Part shown: positions 1-8,321 of the stretch, one piece after another
How positions within the stretch are numbered: the stretch's first letter is position 1
How the letters are laid out: every line of letters begins with the position of its first letter
NCBI GenBank assembly: GCA_947649575.1
Contig: CANSRZ010000001.1
Span: 1-64,000 of the forward strand
Direction of reading: 5' to 3'
Origin: an uncultured Clostridia bacterium
Lineage (GTDB): Bacteria; Bacillota; Clostridia; Christensenellales; UBA1242
Length of the DNA: 64,000 nt
Notes under the pieces: generated by a model
Told to the model about the DNA's origin: nothing
Databases searched by the model: none
Seen by the model: only the letters and a program-made list of their open reading frames with translations
Made by a program: the position numbers and the translations under genes

Positions 1-41
1 CCGTAAGACTCAATAACACAGGTACAAGCTTATCTAATTAC

Positions 42-75
42 AAAAAAGAACTATGAGAAATCATAGTTCTTTTTT
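42..75. terminator. Strong bidirectional terminator hairpin
   Basis: A perfect 15-bp inverted repeat (42-56 with 61-75) around a GAAA loop, with an A run on the left and a T run on the right, so it can act on both strands. It presumably ends the gene left of the window. Bases 1-41 may be the tail of that gene, but the reading frame cannot be decided. Confidence 0.85.
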
Positions 76-80
76 GGTGC

Positions 81-105
81 TAGAAAGTGCCATTGGCACA
101 CTTTT
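81..105. repeat. Hairpin of the GTGCC-ATT-GGCAC repeat family
   Basis: The 13-base palindrome at 87-99 followed by T residues is identical to hairpins near 22535 and 22613. It looks like an isolated arm of the dispersed hairpin-tail repeat, and could work as a second terminator. Confidence 0.5.
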
Positions 106-138
106 TCAATATTTTTTAAGAAATTTCAAAAAAAATAC

Positions 139-165
139 TTGACAAATCCCCCCCCCGAGTATAAT
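139..165 (+). promoter_or_regulatory. Sigma-A promoter with a C9 homopolymer in the spacer
   Basis: The -35 box TTGACA (139-144) and -10 box TATAAT (160-165) are both perfect but only 15 bp apart. Nine consecutive C residues (148-156) fill most of the spacer. Slippage by two C would give the optimal 17 bp, so this has the layout of a phase-variable promoter for the regulator at 208. An SD (TAGGAGGAT, about 197-203) precedes the ATG. Confidence 0.75.
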
Positions 166-207
166 AGGGGTAGGAAGTAGAAAAATCTACTCATTTAGGA
201 GGATATT

Positions 208-900
208 ATGGCAAAAAAGTTGACACTGGAAGAGCGTAGAGAGCAAAATTATAGAAAGCTTGCAGAAGTGGCTTATGGCAGAGAAGTTCAAAGAGATGTT
301 GAAGGATTTATTCAAAAGATGAACGAAGTTTTGGGAACTCTATTGCCAACCGAAGAATTAATTATAAGAAAATATTTTGGGCTTGATCAAAACTCAAGTA
401 CAGACGAAATTGAAGTTTGTAAACCTAAAACTTTAAAAAAGATTGCTGAATTGTATAATATCGATACAAGAAGAATAAAAGCAATCAGAAATAAAGGCTT
501 GAGAAAATTAGCAAGTATTTCTAGAGAAAAAAAGCTTTTGGATTTCATTGCTACAGAAAATGAACTTGAAATGAAAAAGGAAAATGAAGAGCGAGCAGAA
601 AGATTAAGACAAGAGAAGAAAGAAAAATTTAAAAAATTGTCTGAAATTACTCTTGAAGAGTTGCCGATAAGTGTTAGGGCATATAATTGCTTACATTATC
701 ACTCTGGCGTTCAATCAGTTGCTGATTTGGCTACAATGACAAGGGAAGATTTGATTAAAATTAGATATCTTGGTGGTAGATGTGCTGATGAAATTATAGG
801 TGCGCTTGCAGAAATTGGAGTTGAAATTAAAAGTGCGGAAGAGCAGACAGAAAAACCAGTTGAAACATCAACAGAAAAAAGTGATAACGCAGAACGATAA
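208..900 (+). CDS. Hybrid regulator: sigma-region-4-like HTH plus RNA polymerase alpha-CTD-like domain
   Basis: This 230-residue protein combines two promoter-recognition folds. Residues about 46-103 look like sigma-70 region 4 (LPTEELIIRKYFGLD, then an HTH ending RRIKAIRNKGLRKL). A charged coiled-coil-like linker covers about 105-145. Residues 146-206 match the alpha C-terminal domain, a helix-hairpin-helix unit: VRAYNCL corresponds to the UP-element-binding R265/N268/C269 region of E. coli RpoA, and YLGGRCADEI to its second DNA-contact loop. There is no sigma region 2, so it cannot be a full sigma factor. It may contact DNA at -35/UP positions or replace alpha-CTD contacts; that role is inference. 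The tail is acidic and disordered. The start is set by a strong SD. A terminator follows at 910, so it is monocistronic. Confidence 0.8.
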   Translation: MAKKLTLEERREQNYRKLAEVAYGREVQRDVEGFIQKMNEVLGTLLPTEELIIRKYFGLDQNSSTDEIEVCKPKTLKKIAELYNIDTRRIKAIRNKGLRKLASISREKKLLDFIATENELEMKKENEERAERLRQEKKEKFKKLSEITLEELPISVRAYNCLHYHSGVQSVADLATMTREDLIKIRYLGGRCADEIIGALAEIGVEIKSAEEQTEKPVETSTEKSDNAER

Positions 901-909
901 TAAGAAAAG

Positions 910-937
910 AATCCGCAATTAAGTTTGTGGATTTTTT
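910..937 (+). terminator. Rho-independent terminator
   Basis: An 8-bp stem (910-917 with 926-933, one G-U pair) is followed by a T run, just after the stop at 900. Confidence 0.75.
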
Positions 938-955
938 ATTGTATAATTTAGTTTG

Positions 956-984
956 TCATATTTTTTAATCTCGTCCCATATATT
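956..984 (+). promoter_or_regulatory. Sigma-E-like sporulation promoter
   Basis: TCATATT (956-962) fits the KMATATT -35 consensus of Bacillus sigma-E. It is followed after 14 bp by CATATATT (977-984), one base off the CATACANT -10. The predicted start falls at the ATG (991), and no SD is visible. The downstream gene is a PdaB-type deacetylase, a class that is sigma-E-controlled in B. subtilis. Confidence 0.5.
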
Positions 985-990
985 GATGGT

Positions 991-1722
991 ATGAAAAGAA
1001 TTCATTTTGGTGTTATCAATTTTAGAAAGTATTGGTCTAACGTGCTTATTGGGGCAATGATTGTTGTGGTCGGTTTAGTTGCGTTCTTGGGCGGAGCGGG
1101 CGTTTTTACTTCGTCGGCGGTTAGCGGCGTTTATTATAATGGTGACCGAAATAGCAAAAATGTTAGCCTTATGATAAACGTTTACTGGGGGACTGAGTAT
1201 CTTGACGATATGCTTGCTACTCTTAAAGCAAACGAGGTTAAGACTACCTTTTTTGTGGGCGGAACATGGGCTGTTATTAATGAAGACATGCTAAAAAAGA
1301 TTAAAGAGGACGGGCACGAAATTGCGAACCATGGATATCATCATAAAGACCATGATAAAATTTCTGAACAGGAGAACTTGAACGAGATTTCCAACACTCA
1401 CAAAATTGTTAAGGAACTTATCGATGTTGAAATGAACTTGTTTGCTCCACCAAGTGGCGCATATAATAAGGTTACAGTTGAGGCTGCTCAAAATATGGGC
1501 TATAAAACGATTATGTGGACACGTGACACGATTGACTGGCGTGACCATGACACCAACCTTATATATAACAGGGCTATCAAAAAAGCGAGCGGTGGTGATT
1601 TGATTTTGATGCATCCAACAAAGAACACAGCAGAAGCGTTGCCAAAAATAATCGACTGGTTTAAAGATAATGGCTTTAATTTGACAACTGTCAGCCAAAA
1701 TATCGGGGGAACAATTGATTAA
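991..1722 (+). CDS. NodB-like polysaccharide deacetylase family protein (PdaB/YlxY type), altered active site
   Basis: A 243-residue membrane-anchored protein: one N-terminal TM segment (about 17-42), then an extracellular NodB fold. It belongs to the family that deacetylates peptidoglycan or chitin-like sugars. The first catalytic motif, normally TFDDG, reads MINVYWGTEY, so the catalytic aspartates are missing. The metal-binding HxxxH-type motif survives as NHGYHHKDHD. The RPPSG motif is APPSG, losing the Arg. The family with an NVYWG motif recurs in sporulating Firmicutes, so this is probably a conserved non-canonical or inactive subfamily rather than a decayed gene. The start is uncertain because no SD exists and the promoter-like element abuts the ATG. 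Confidence 0.8.
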   Translation: MKRIHFGVINFRKYWSNVLIGAMIVVVGLVAFLGGAGVFTSSAVSGVYYNGDRNSKNVSLMINVYWGTEYLDDMLATLKANEVKTTFFVGGTWAVINEDMLKKIKEDGHEIANHGYHHKDHDKISEQENLNEISNTHKIVKELIDVEMNLFAPPSGAYNKVTVEAAQNMGYKTIMWTRDTIDWRDHDTNLIYNRAIKKASGGDLILMHPTKNTAEALPKIIDWFKDNGFNLTTVSQNIGGTID

Positions 1723-1833
1723 AATTGTTAAATATATGTCAAAAATGTAACTTTAAGGTTGAGATTGCGGATAAAGTTGGTTGACTGGCTTGAAAAATAC
1801 TATTATTTGTCAAAATTTTCTGTTTTGTTTTTA

Positions 1834-1863
1834 AAAATATCTCAACTTTTGTTGAGATATTTT
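1834..1863. terminator. Hairpin overlapping the ftsK -35 box
   Basis: A perfect 13-bp inverted repeat (1834-1846 with 1851-1863) with a TTTT loop and A/T flanks. Its right arm contains the TTGAGA used as the -35 of ftsK, so termination of the upstream unit and initiation of the next overlap physically. Confidence 0.7.
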
Positions 1864-1880
1864 GTTTAATGTGGTATAAT
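1852..1880 (+). promoter_or_regulatory. Sigma-A promoter of the ftsK operon
   Basis: TTGAGA (1852-1857), 17-bp spacer, TATAAT (1875-1880). The start would be near 1887, giving a leader of about 26 nt with an SD (TAGGAGTG). Confidence 0.75.
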
Positions 1881-1912
1881 TCTTGTTAGAAGATAGTAAA
1901 TTTAGGAGTGTT

Positions 1913-4873
1913 ATGGCAACTTTTAAGGTTTCTAAAAAGAATAAAAAAGAAAAAAACTTGACAAACACCAAAAAAATTGTTGGCGCTTCTTTGCTTGGCG
2001 TTTCTTCTGTTTTATTCCTTTTTTCTGCAACAGGGCTTTGGCCTTGGTTTCAAAGCGTTATTTTAGGTATTTTTGGAGTATTTTGCTACCCGCTCTGCAT
2101 AGTTTTGATGATTGTTGGACTAGCTCTCCTCAATAACCGCAAATATGTGATGAGCAAGCGTTATGCAATTTTTCTTTGTTTGAGCATTTTCTTCTTACTG
2201 GCTATAATACAACTTGCTATTGTTGGGAACAAGTATAACGCTGACGGAACTCAATACAATTTTTGGCAATATTGGGCTTTAAATTTTACTAAAAAATGGA
2301 CAGCAGGTGGTTTTATTGTTGGACTTTTGAACGCTGCTTTATTATTGCCTCTGAATTTGGCAGGAACTTATGTTATTTTGTGCCTTGCTTTTGTAATTTG
2401 TATGGCTTTCTTTGTTGAGGCACTTATATCTTATCGTAAAAACGCTAATCTTAATAGTCCTGTTAAAATCCAGATTAAGGATAAAAAGAAAAAATCGGCT
2501 GAAGTGGCTCGCGGTGAGGCTATGAAGCCTAAAGAAGAAGTTAATGTTGTGCTTAATGGTGAAATCGCCGACGCTCTTTCTCGTGAGCAAAATGCAAAGC
2601 GCAAACTGGGCTTGATGGGAAGTATGACAACTGAGGATAATTTTACAAACATGCCTCAACCTCAAATTCAAGAGAGAAGAAAGGGTGGAATTCCTGAGGG
2701 AACAAGCGTTAAGGAATATTTGCTTGAGCCTCCAAGTGTAGACATGGACGAATTTATGGCAAGACAAGAAAGGTTTGCAAGAGCGCACAACAAACCTGTA
2801 AAAATCGCAGGAGTTGAAGAAAGCAAAGCAAGCATTGATAATAATTTTGCTTCACTTAAAGAGCAAGAGCCTATTAGACCAAAACATCATATCTATGAAG
2901 AACAATATGATTTCTCTCAAAATTCAAGTGTTGTAAAACGCGGCAATTTGCCTGAAATTAAACCTGAAGAGCTTTTGTCAGAGGCTGATAATATCATCTT
3001 TAATGCAACGCGTGAAGAGCTTGCTGATATTTCTGCAAATGGCGATGATGACTTTATTATTCATCGAGAGCCACCTAAGCCAGCTAACGAAATTAATACA
3101 AATTTCACAAGCCGAAGCGACGGCTATATGAGAGAAAACTCTGGCTATAATCGTGATAGAAATGATAGTGAAAATCTTACGAGAAATCGCAATCTTGAAA
3201 GTCTTACAAACTTTAATGACAGAACTCAGCATAGAGAAAATATTGCTGAAAACAGCAGAGATTTTGCAAGACGGGAGGGGGGCTTATCTCGCGATAATTC
3301 CTTGCAAAGAGGCAGAGAAGACAGTTTGAACAGAACTGCCAATTTGCAAAACAATGACCGCTCTCGTAGATTTGAAACTGAAAACAAAAATCAAGATGAA
3401 GTTACTCGCTTTAAGCCATATAAATATAATCGTCCGTCAATTGACTTGATAACAACAAGGTCTGATGACCCTGCAATGTTGAACGATGAAGTTCCTGCAA
3501 AACGAGTTGCTCTTGAAAATGCGCTCGAAAAGTTTGGCGTTCCTGCAAAAGTGCAAAGCGTTGTTGTTGGCCCAGCCGTTACAAGATATGAAATCGCAAT
3601 GCCTGAGGGAATAAGCGTTAAGAAAATTTTATCTCTTGACGCTGACATCGCTTATGCCTTGTCTGCAAGAGGGCAAATCAGAATTGAAGCGCCTGTTCCA
3701 GGGCGTAGCATTGTGGGCATTGAAGTTCCAAATGATAAAAACCTTAAAGTTTCAATCAAAGACGTGTTGCAATCCAAAGAATATACAATGAGTCCATCTC
3801 CGCTTTGCTTTGCTCTTGGAAAAGACATCACTGGAACAGTTAAAGTTTGCAATCTTGCAAAAATGCCACACCTTTTGGTTGCTGGTACAACTGGCTCAGG
3901 TAAGTCTGTCTGCCTTAATGCTATCATTGTTTCTGTGCTTTACAAAGCGTCGCCTGATGATGTTAAATTTATCATGATTGACCCAAAACAAGTTGAGCTT
4001 TCTATGTATGAGGGCTTGCCTCATATGGTTGTGCCAAAGGTTATCACTGACGCAACAAAGGCTGTCAATGCTCTTCAATGGGCTGTTGATGAAATGGAAC
4101 GCAGATTTAATCTTATCAGCGAAGCGCGCGTGCGTAATATTGACGAATATAACAAAACCGACGATGTAACCTCTGGCAAAAAGAAAAAAATGCCATTCCT
4201 TGTTATCATCTTTGACGAGTTTGCTGACTTTATGCTTGTGGCTAAAAATGAAATCGAAGATAAAATTATGCGTCTTGCTCAAAAAGCCAGAGCGGCGGGT
4301 ATTCACCTTATTTTAGCCACTCAAAGACCGTCGACGGACGTTGTTACTGGAACAATCAAAGCCAACTTCCCAGCACGTATTGCCTTTAAAGTGGCAGGGC
4401 GTGTGGACAGTGAGGTTATCATGGGTGCAACTGGCGCTGAAAAACTGTTGGGCTATGGTGATATGCTTTATAAGCCGTCCGATTCTGCTCCTGCAAGAAT
4501 TCAAGGTTGCTTTATTGATACACCTGAAACTAAGGATATTGTGAACTATATCATTGAAAACAACGAAGAAACTTATGATGAAGACGCTTTAAATGCCATA
4601 AATGGCAATGGAAAACCTTCAAGCGGTGGCAATGATGACACTGCTGGCATGGACCCACTTCTTCCTCAGGCGCTTAAAATTTGTATCGACGTTGGCGTGG
4701 CTTCAACCACAATGGTTCAGCGTAAACTTTCAATTGGCTATCCTCGCGCGGCACGCATAATTGACCAAATGGAAGAGCGCGGTTATATCTCTTCAGCTGA
4801 GGGTTCTAAACAGAGAACTGTTTACACCAGCATTGAAGAATTCTACGAAATTTTTGGAGATACTTATGAATAA
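1913..4873 (+). CDS. ftsK: FtsK/SpoIIIE DNA translocase
   Basis: A 986-residue membrane-tethered dsDNA pump that moves chromosomes through the closing septum. About four TM segments lie in the first 185 residues. A long linker rich in Arg, Asn, Asp and Glu runs to about residue 500. The motor follows, with Walker A GTTGSGKS (about 658) and Walker B VIIFDEFADF. The C-terminal gamma winged helix (about 911-975) carries GYPRAARIIDQMEERGY, the element that reads KOPS/SRS polarity sequences. An upstream in-frame TTG at 1883 exists, but the SD TAGGAGTG favours ATG 1913. The stop overlaps rimO by 8 nt, so the genes are translationally coupled. The same gamma domain recurs in the PgsA homologue two genes on. 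Confidence 0.97.
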   Translation: MATFKVSKKNKKEKNLTNTKKIVGASLLGVSSVLFLFSATGLWPWFQSVILGIFGVFCYPLCIVLMIVGLALLNNRKYVMSKRYAIFLCLSIFFLLAIIQLAIVGNKYNADGTQYNFWQYWALNFTKKWTAGGFIVGLLNAALLLPLNLAGTYVILCLAFVICMAFFVEALISYRKNANLNSPVKIQIKDKKKKSAEVARGEAMKPKEEVNVVLNGEIADALSREQNAKRKLGLMGSMTTEDNFTNMPQPQIQERRKGGIPEGTSVKEYLLEPPSVDMDEFMARQERFARAHNKPVKIAGVEESKASIDNNFASLKEQEPIRPKHHIYEEQYDFSQNSSVVKRGNLPEIKPEELLSEADNIIFNATREELADISANGDDDFIIHREPPKPANEINTNFTSRSDGYMRENSGYNRDRNDSENLTRNRNLESLTNFNDRTQHRENIAENSRDFARREGGLSRDNSLQRGREDSLNRTANLQNNDRSRRFETENKNQDEVTRFKPYKYNRPSIDLITTRSDDPAMLNDEVPAKRVALENALEKFGVPAKVQSVVVGPAVTRYEIAMPEGISVKKILSLDADIAYALSARGQIRIEAPVPGRSIVGIEVPNDKNLKVSIKDVLQSKEYTMSPSPLCFALGKDITGTVKVCNLAKMPHLLVAGTTGSGKSVCLNAIIVSVLYKASPDDVKFIMIDPKQVELSMYEGLPHMVVPKVITDATKAVNALQWAVDEMERRFNLISEARVRNIDEYNKTDDVTSGKKKKMPFLVIIFDEFADFMLVAKNEIEDKIMRLAQKARAAGIHLILATQRPSTDVVTGTIKANFPARIAFKVAGRVDSEVIMGATGAEKLLGYGDMLYKPSDSAPARIQGCFIDTPETKDIVNYIIENNEETYDEDALNAINGNGKPSSGGNDDTAGMDPLLPQALKICIDVGVASTTMVQRKLSIGYPRAARIIDQMEERGYISSAEGSKQRTVYTSIEEFYEIFGDTYE

Positions 4874-6185
4874 AAAAGAACTTTTGACAAAAAAAGTTTC
4901 TGCAATCAGTTTGGGCTGTGATAAAAACAAAGTCGACCTTGAAAATATGCTTGGTCGACTTGCTTGTTATGGCTTTGAAATTTTGCCAGAGCCAACTGAG
5001 GCCGATATTGTTATTGTGAACACTTGCTCATTTATCGCGCCCGCAAAGGAAGAGGCTATTAATACAATTTTTGAAATGCTCGCTTTAAAAAGAAAGGGCA
5101 TTATAGAAAAAGTTATTGTTACAGGTTGTTTGCCACAGCGTTATTTGAATGAAATGAAAGACAGCATTCCTGAAGTTGACAGATTTGTGCTTTTGCGTGA
5201 AAATAAAGAAATTTGCCAGATAATTGAAAATCTTTATGATGTGGAACAATCAAAAATTTCAACAAAATTTGAAAGAGTTTTAACGTCTTCACCAAGTTAT
5301 GCTTATCTTAAAATTGCCGACGGGTGCAATAACGTTTGTGCGTTCTGTGCAATTCCTCGCATTAGAGGAAGATATGCCAGCACGCCTATGGGCGACCTTA
5401 TTTACGAAGCAAAAAATCTTGCTGCGCGTGGCGTGAAAGAACTTATTTTGGTGGCTCAGGATATTACAAGATATGGCGAGGATTTGTATGAGAAAAACTG
5501 TTTGATTGACCTTTGCGATAAGCTTTGCAAAATTAAAGGCATTGAATGGATACGCTTGCATTACACTTATCCTGAAAAAGTTGACAAAGAGCTTTTAGAC
5601 TACATATCACAAAATCCAAAGATGTGTAAATATATTGATATACCGCTGCAACATATTGACGACAATATTTTAAAAAGCATGCGCAGGCGTGTTGACGAGC
5701 AAGCCACTCGTGAACTTATAGAACTTTTGAAAGATTATCCAGAAATCAAAGTTCGTTCCACTTTTATTGTGGGCTATCCTGGCGAGGGACGCAAGGAGTT
5801 TAAAAAACTTTGCAAGTTCTTGCAAGAAGCTAGGCTTGATTATGTTGGCTTTTTCCCTTATTATAAAGAAGAGGGCACAAGCAGCTTTTATATCAAAAAA
5901 CATGTCAAGCAGCTTGTTAAAAATTTGCGTTTAAACAAGGTTAAAAATATACAAAATAATATTGTAAGTCAAAAAGCAAAAGAGCTTTTGGGTTCAACTA
6001 TCAAGGTTTTGGTGGATTATTTTGACGAAAACACTGGAGAATTTGTTGGTCACAGCAATTTTCTTTCTCCAACAGTTGACTTTGATGTCAAATTTGTGGA
6101 TAATGGAAATATACAGTTGAATACTTTTGTTGAGGTTAAGCTTTTTGATTTCGACGGAAAAAGTTATTCGGGGGAGGCATTATGA
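4866..6185 (+). CDS. rimO: Ribosomal protein S12 methylthiotransferase RimO
   Basis: A 439-residue radical-SAM enzyme that adds a methylthio group to an aspartate of ribosomal protein S12. The N-terminal UPF0004 domain has its three cluster cysteines (SLGCDKNK, NTCSFI, TGCLPQR). The radical-SAM cluster motif is CNNVCAFC. The C-terminal TRAM-type segment is present (about 375-439), unlike in the MiaB homologue at 11779. ATG 4866 is chosen because it overlaps the ftsK stop and the protein then begins like its family (KVSAISLGC); a longer frame from 4761 would only add ftsK-overlapping residues. It couples by ATGA-type overlap to pgsA. Confidence 0.95.
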   Translation: MNKKELLTKKVSAISLGCDKNKVDLENMLGRLACYGFEILPEPTEADIVIVNTCSFIAPAKEEAINTIFEMLALKRKGIIEKVIVTGCLPQRYLNEMKDSIPEVDRFVLLRENKEICQIIENLYDVEQSKISTKFERVLTSSPSYAYLKIADGCNNVCAFCAIPRIRGRYASTPMGDLIYEAKNLAARGVKELILVAQDITRYGEDLYEKNCLIDLCDKLCKIKGIEWIRLHYTYPEKVDKELLDYISQNPKMCKYIDIPLQHIDDNILKSMRRRVDEQATRELIELLKDYPEIKVRSTFIVGYPGEGRKEFKKLCKFLQEARLDYVGFFPYYKEEGTSSFYIKKHVKQLVKNLRLNKVKNIQNNIVSQKAKELLGSTIKVLVDYFDENTGEFVGHSNFLSPTVDFDVKFVDNGNIQLNTFVEVKLFDFDGKSYSGEAL

Positions 6186-7252
6186 ATTTACCTAATAAAA
6201 TAAGTTTGACAAGAATTTTTCTTATCCCTCTTGTTGTCTTTTTCTTTCTTGCGGATTTTATCCCTTGGGGAAAGTTTGTTGCAGGATTGATTTTTGTTAT
6301 TGCTTGTTTAACTGATTTTGTCGATGGCAAGATTGCAAGAAAATATAATTTGGTGACTGACCTTGGCAAGTTTTTGGATACAATTGCTGATAAAGTTTTG
6401 ATTATGGCAGGGCTTGTACTTCTTGTTGCAACGCCTGTTAAAGATGGCTTAACAGTTTTCACAAATCTTCAATGGCTTGGCATTATTTGCGCTATTATAA
6501 TTTTGGCAAGAGAGTTTGCCGTTTCTGCTTTAAGACAAATTGCTGCTGCAAAGGGCATTGTTCTTGCGGCTGATAAAAGCGGAAAAGTTAAAGCCGCGCT
6601 TCAAGATGTTGTGTTGTCTTTATATTTCTTTTTTGCTTTCTATGCAAGCACTTTTTATAACGGAACAATTCAAGCTCATAAAACTGCAAGTGCAATAATC
6701 TCAATAGTTTTAATCTGCGCCTTTGCAGTGACTACAATTTTGACTATCACTTCTGGTATTGAATATTTTGTGAAAAATAAACAGGTCTTTGCAAGTGAAA
6801 ATAAGGCTGTCAAAATTGAAGAGCCTGTGCAAGAGATTGTAAAGGTTGAAGAAAAGCCAGCACTTCAAGACCAAATGCAAGAAAAACCTGCTAATAAAAC
6901 TGTGGCAAAGAAATCTAATACAAAAAAGAAAACAGCAACAAAGGCTAAAAAAGCAAAGCCAACAGCACCTAAGCCAGCAAAACCTTTTTATAATAAGGCT
7001 GGTCAATTGCAAGAAAATGATGCTCGTGGCAGAGCTTTTGACGAACTTATTCCACAAGCACTTGATTTATTTAGCCAATCTGGCTGGGCATCAACAACAA
7101 TGCTTCAAAAACATATGGGCGTTGGATATCCTCGCGCTTCAAAGATTGTTGATCAAATGCAAGAACTTGGCTATATCTCAGCAGGCGAGGGCTTAAAAAC
7201 TCGCAACCTTTTGATAACAAAAGAGGAATTTGAAAATTTGCACAATAATTAA
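6182..7252 (+). CDS. pgsA: Phosphatidylglycerophosphate synthase fused to an FtsK-gamma winged helix
   Basis: Residues 1-200 form a complete CDP-alcohol phosphatidyltransferase, which makes phosphatidylglycerol phosphate from CDP-diacylglycerol in the membrane. The signature is intact: D45, D48-G49, A52-R53, G62, D66, D70, within several TM helices. After about 200 the protein continues for 156 residues not found in ordinary PgsA (usually 180-200 residues). First comes a Lys/Ala/Thr/Pro-rich linker (about 205-268), then a domain (about 283-345) closely matching the gamma domain of the FtsK encoded upstream: ASTTMLQ, GYPRASKIVDQM, LGYIS. The predicted result is a membrane lipid enzyme with a cytosolic DNA-binding head. 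It lies between rimO and cinA, the usual pgsA place. The fusion is in one uninterrupted frame. Confidence 0.92.
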   Translation: MNLPNKISLTRIFLIPLVVFFFLADFIPWGKFVAGLIFVIACLTDFVDGKIARKYNLVTDLGKFLDTIADKVLIMAGLVLLVATPVKDGLTVFTNLQWLGIICAIIILAREFAVSALRQIAAAKGIVLAADKSGKVKAALQDVVLSLYFFFAFYASTFYNGTIQAHKTASAIISIVLICAFAVTTILTITSGIEYFVKNKQVFASENKAVKIEEPVQEIVKVEEKPALQDQMQEKPANKTVAKKSNTKKKTATKAKKAKPTAPKPAKPFYNKAGQLQENDARGRAFDELIPQALDLFSQSGWASTTMLQKHMGVGYPRASKIVDQMQELGYISAGEGLKTRNLLITKEEFENLHNN

Positions 7253-7277
7253 AATTTTAATGTACTGATGAGGAGTT

Positions 7278-8282
7278 ATGAAATATAAGATTTTTGTTTT
7301 TACTGATAACGTGTTTCAAAATGTTGATTTAGACTTAAATTCGCTTTCTCGAATTTTGGCCTCTTTTAATGTCACTGTCCAGATGTTTTCTATTATGGAA
7401 AACAATCAATCTAGTTTTGAAAATGCGCTCGGTCAAGGCGGAAATCTTATTTTGTTTTGCCAAAATCAGCAGATTGATAAAATTATCATTGACAATATTT
7501 CAAAGCTTAGCAATGATAAAAATATTATTGACGAAGAGGTCGTGATTTTTAAAAAAGATGGCAACAAAATTATTTTTGTGCCTTATGACAGCAATTGGCA
7601 AGCAATGCTTTCAAAAATAAATCTTAACGAAAATAGAGCTAACAAGACCTGTCAGTTTAAGATGTTCGGGATTTCTCGAACAAAAGTTTTGCAAGATATG
7701 CAATCGCTTGTAGGGCAGATTGATGACCTAAAATTTAGCGTTATCGGTAATGAACTTATGGTGGAATTGTTCGTTTCATATTCGGGAAGCGAAGATTTGA
7801 TTGATGAGGGGCAAATTAAAATTGCTTCAATGTTTAAAAATTATATTTATAGTGAAAACAGTTTGAACTTATCTCAAACTTTATGTCAACTTGCAAGGCT
7901 GAAAGATATGAAACTGTCTATCTGCGAGGGGATAACTGGTGGCGCGCTTATGAGTGAAATTTGTTTAAATAATCGTGGCGTCAGTCAAGGCATTGTGTTC
8001 AGTAAACTTAAATTTTTGAATAAAGAGTTGACTGCGGAAAATGTTTATGAGCAGACTTTGACAATGTTTAGTGACTCAACTGATACAAGCTTTGCAATCA
8101 ATGTGCAAGGAGAGTATGAAAATGATACTTTAACTTGCATTTACGCAATCGGAACTGCCAATAGTATTGATGTTTACAAAAATGTGTTCAAGGCAGAAAA
8201 AGAAAAAGCGTTTAAGTTTGCAATCAACGCAATTATGTTTAATATTGTTAAAAAAATGCGTCAAAATAGTTTGGAAATTTGA
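7278..8282 (+). CDS. Degenerate CinA-like protein
   Basis: A 334-residue protein in the conserved pgsA-cinA-recA position. CinA normally has an N-terminal MoCF/COG1058 pyrophosphatase domain and a C-terminal PncC (NMN amidohydrolase) domain. Here the N-terminal half is short and lacks recognisable motifs. The C-terminal half keeps a PncC-like pattern (KLSICEGITGGALMSEI), but the canonical ESCTGG reads EGITGG, so the nucleophilic serine is gone. Synteny and this remnant argue for a CinA descendant that has lost both enzyme activities. An SD (GAGGAG) precedes the ATG, and the frame is intact, so it is probably still made. The assignment rests mostly on position and one motif. Confidence 0.65.
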   Translation: MKYKIFVFTDNVFQNVDLDLNSLSRILASFNVTVQMFSIMENNQSSFENALGQGGNLILFCQNQQIDKIIIDNISKLSNDKNIIDEEVVIFKKDGNKIIFVPYDSNWQAMLSKINLNENRANKTCQFKMFGISRTKVLQDMQSLVGQIDDLKFSVIGNELMVELFVSYSGSEDLIDEGQIKIASMFKNYIYSENSLNLSQTLCQLARLKDMKLSICEGITGGALMSEICLNNRGVSQGIVFSKLKFLNKELTAENVYEQTLTMFSDSTDTSFAINVQGEYENDTLTCIYAIGTANSIDVYKNVFKAEKEKAFKFAINAIMFNIVKKMRQNSLEI

Positions 8283-8321
8283 TAGAAATTTGTTAAAATG
8301 GAATAGAAAGGATAGGTTATT

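Noticed and set aside
6900-7252. PgsA-gamma fusion as a frameshift or mis-assembly
   Set aside because: The frame is continuous, the linker composition is coding-like, the following SD and cinA are normally spaced, and the gamma copy differs from FtsK at many positions, so it is not a duplicated read.
8283-8321. LexA box before recA
   Set aside because: No GAAC-N4-GTTC or similar palindrome is present in the gap.
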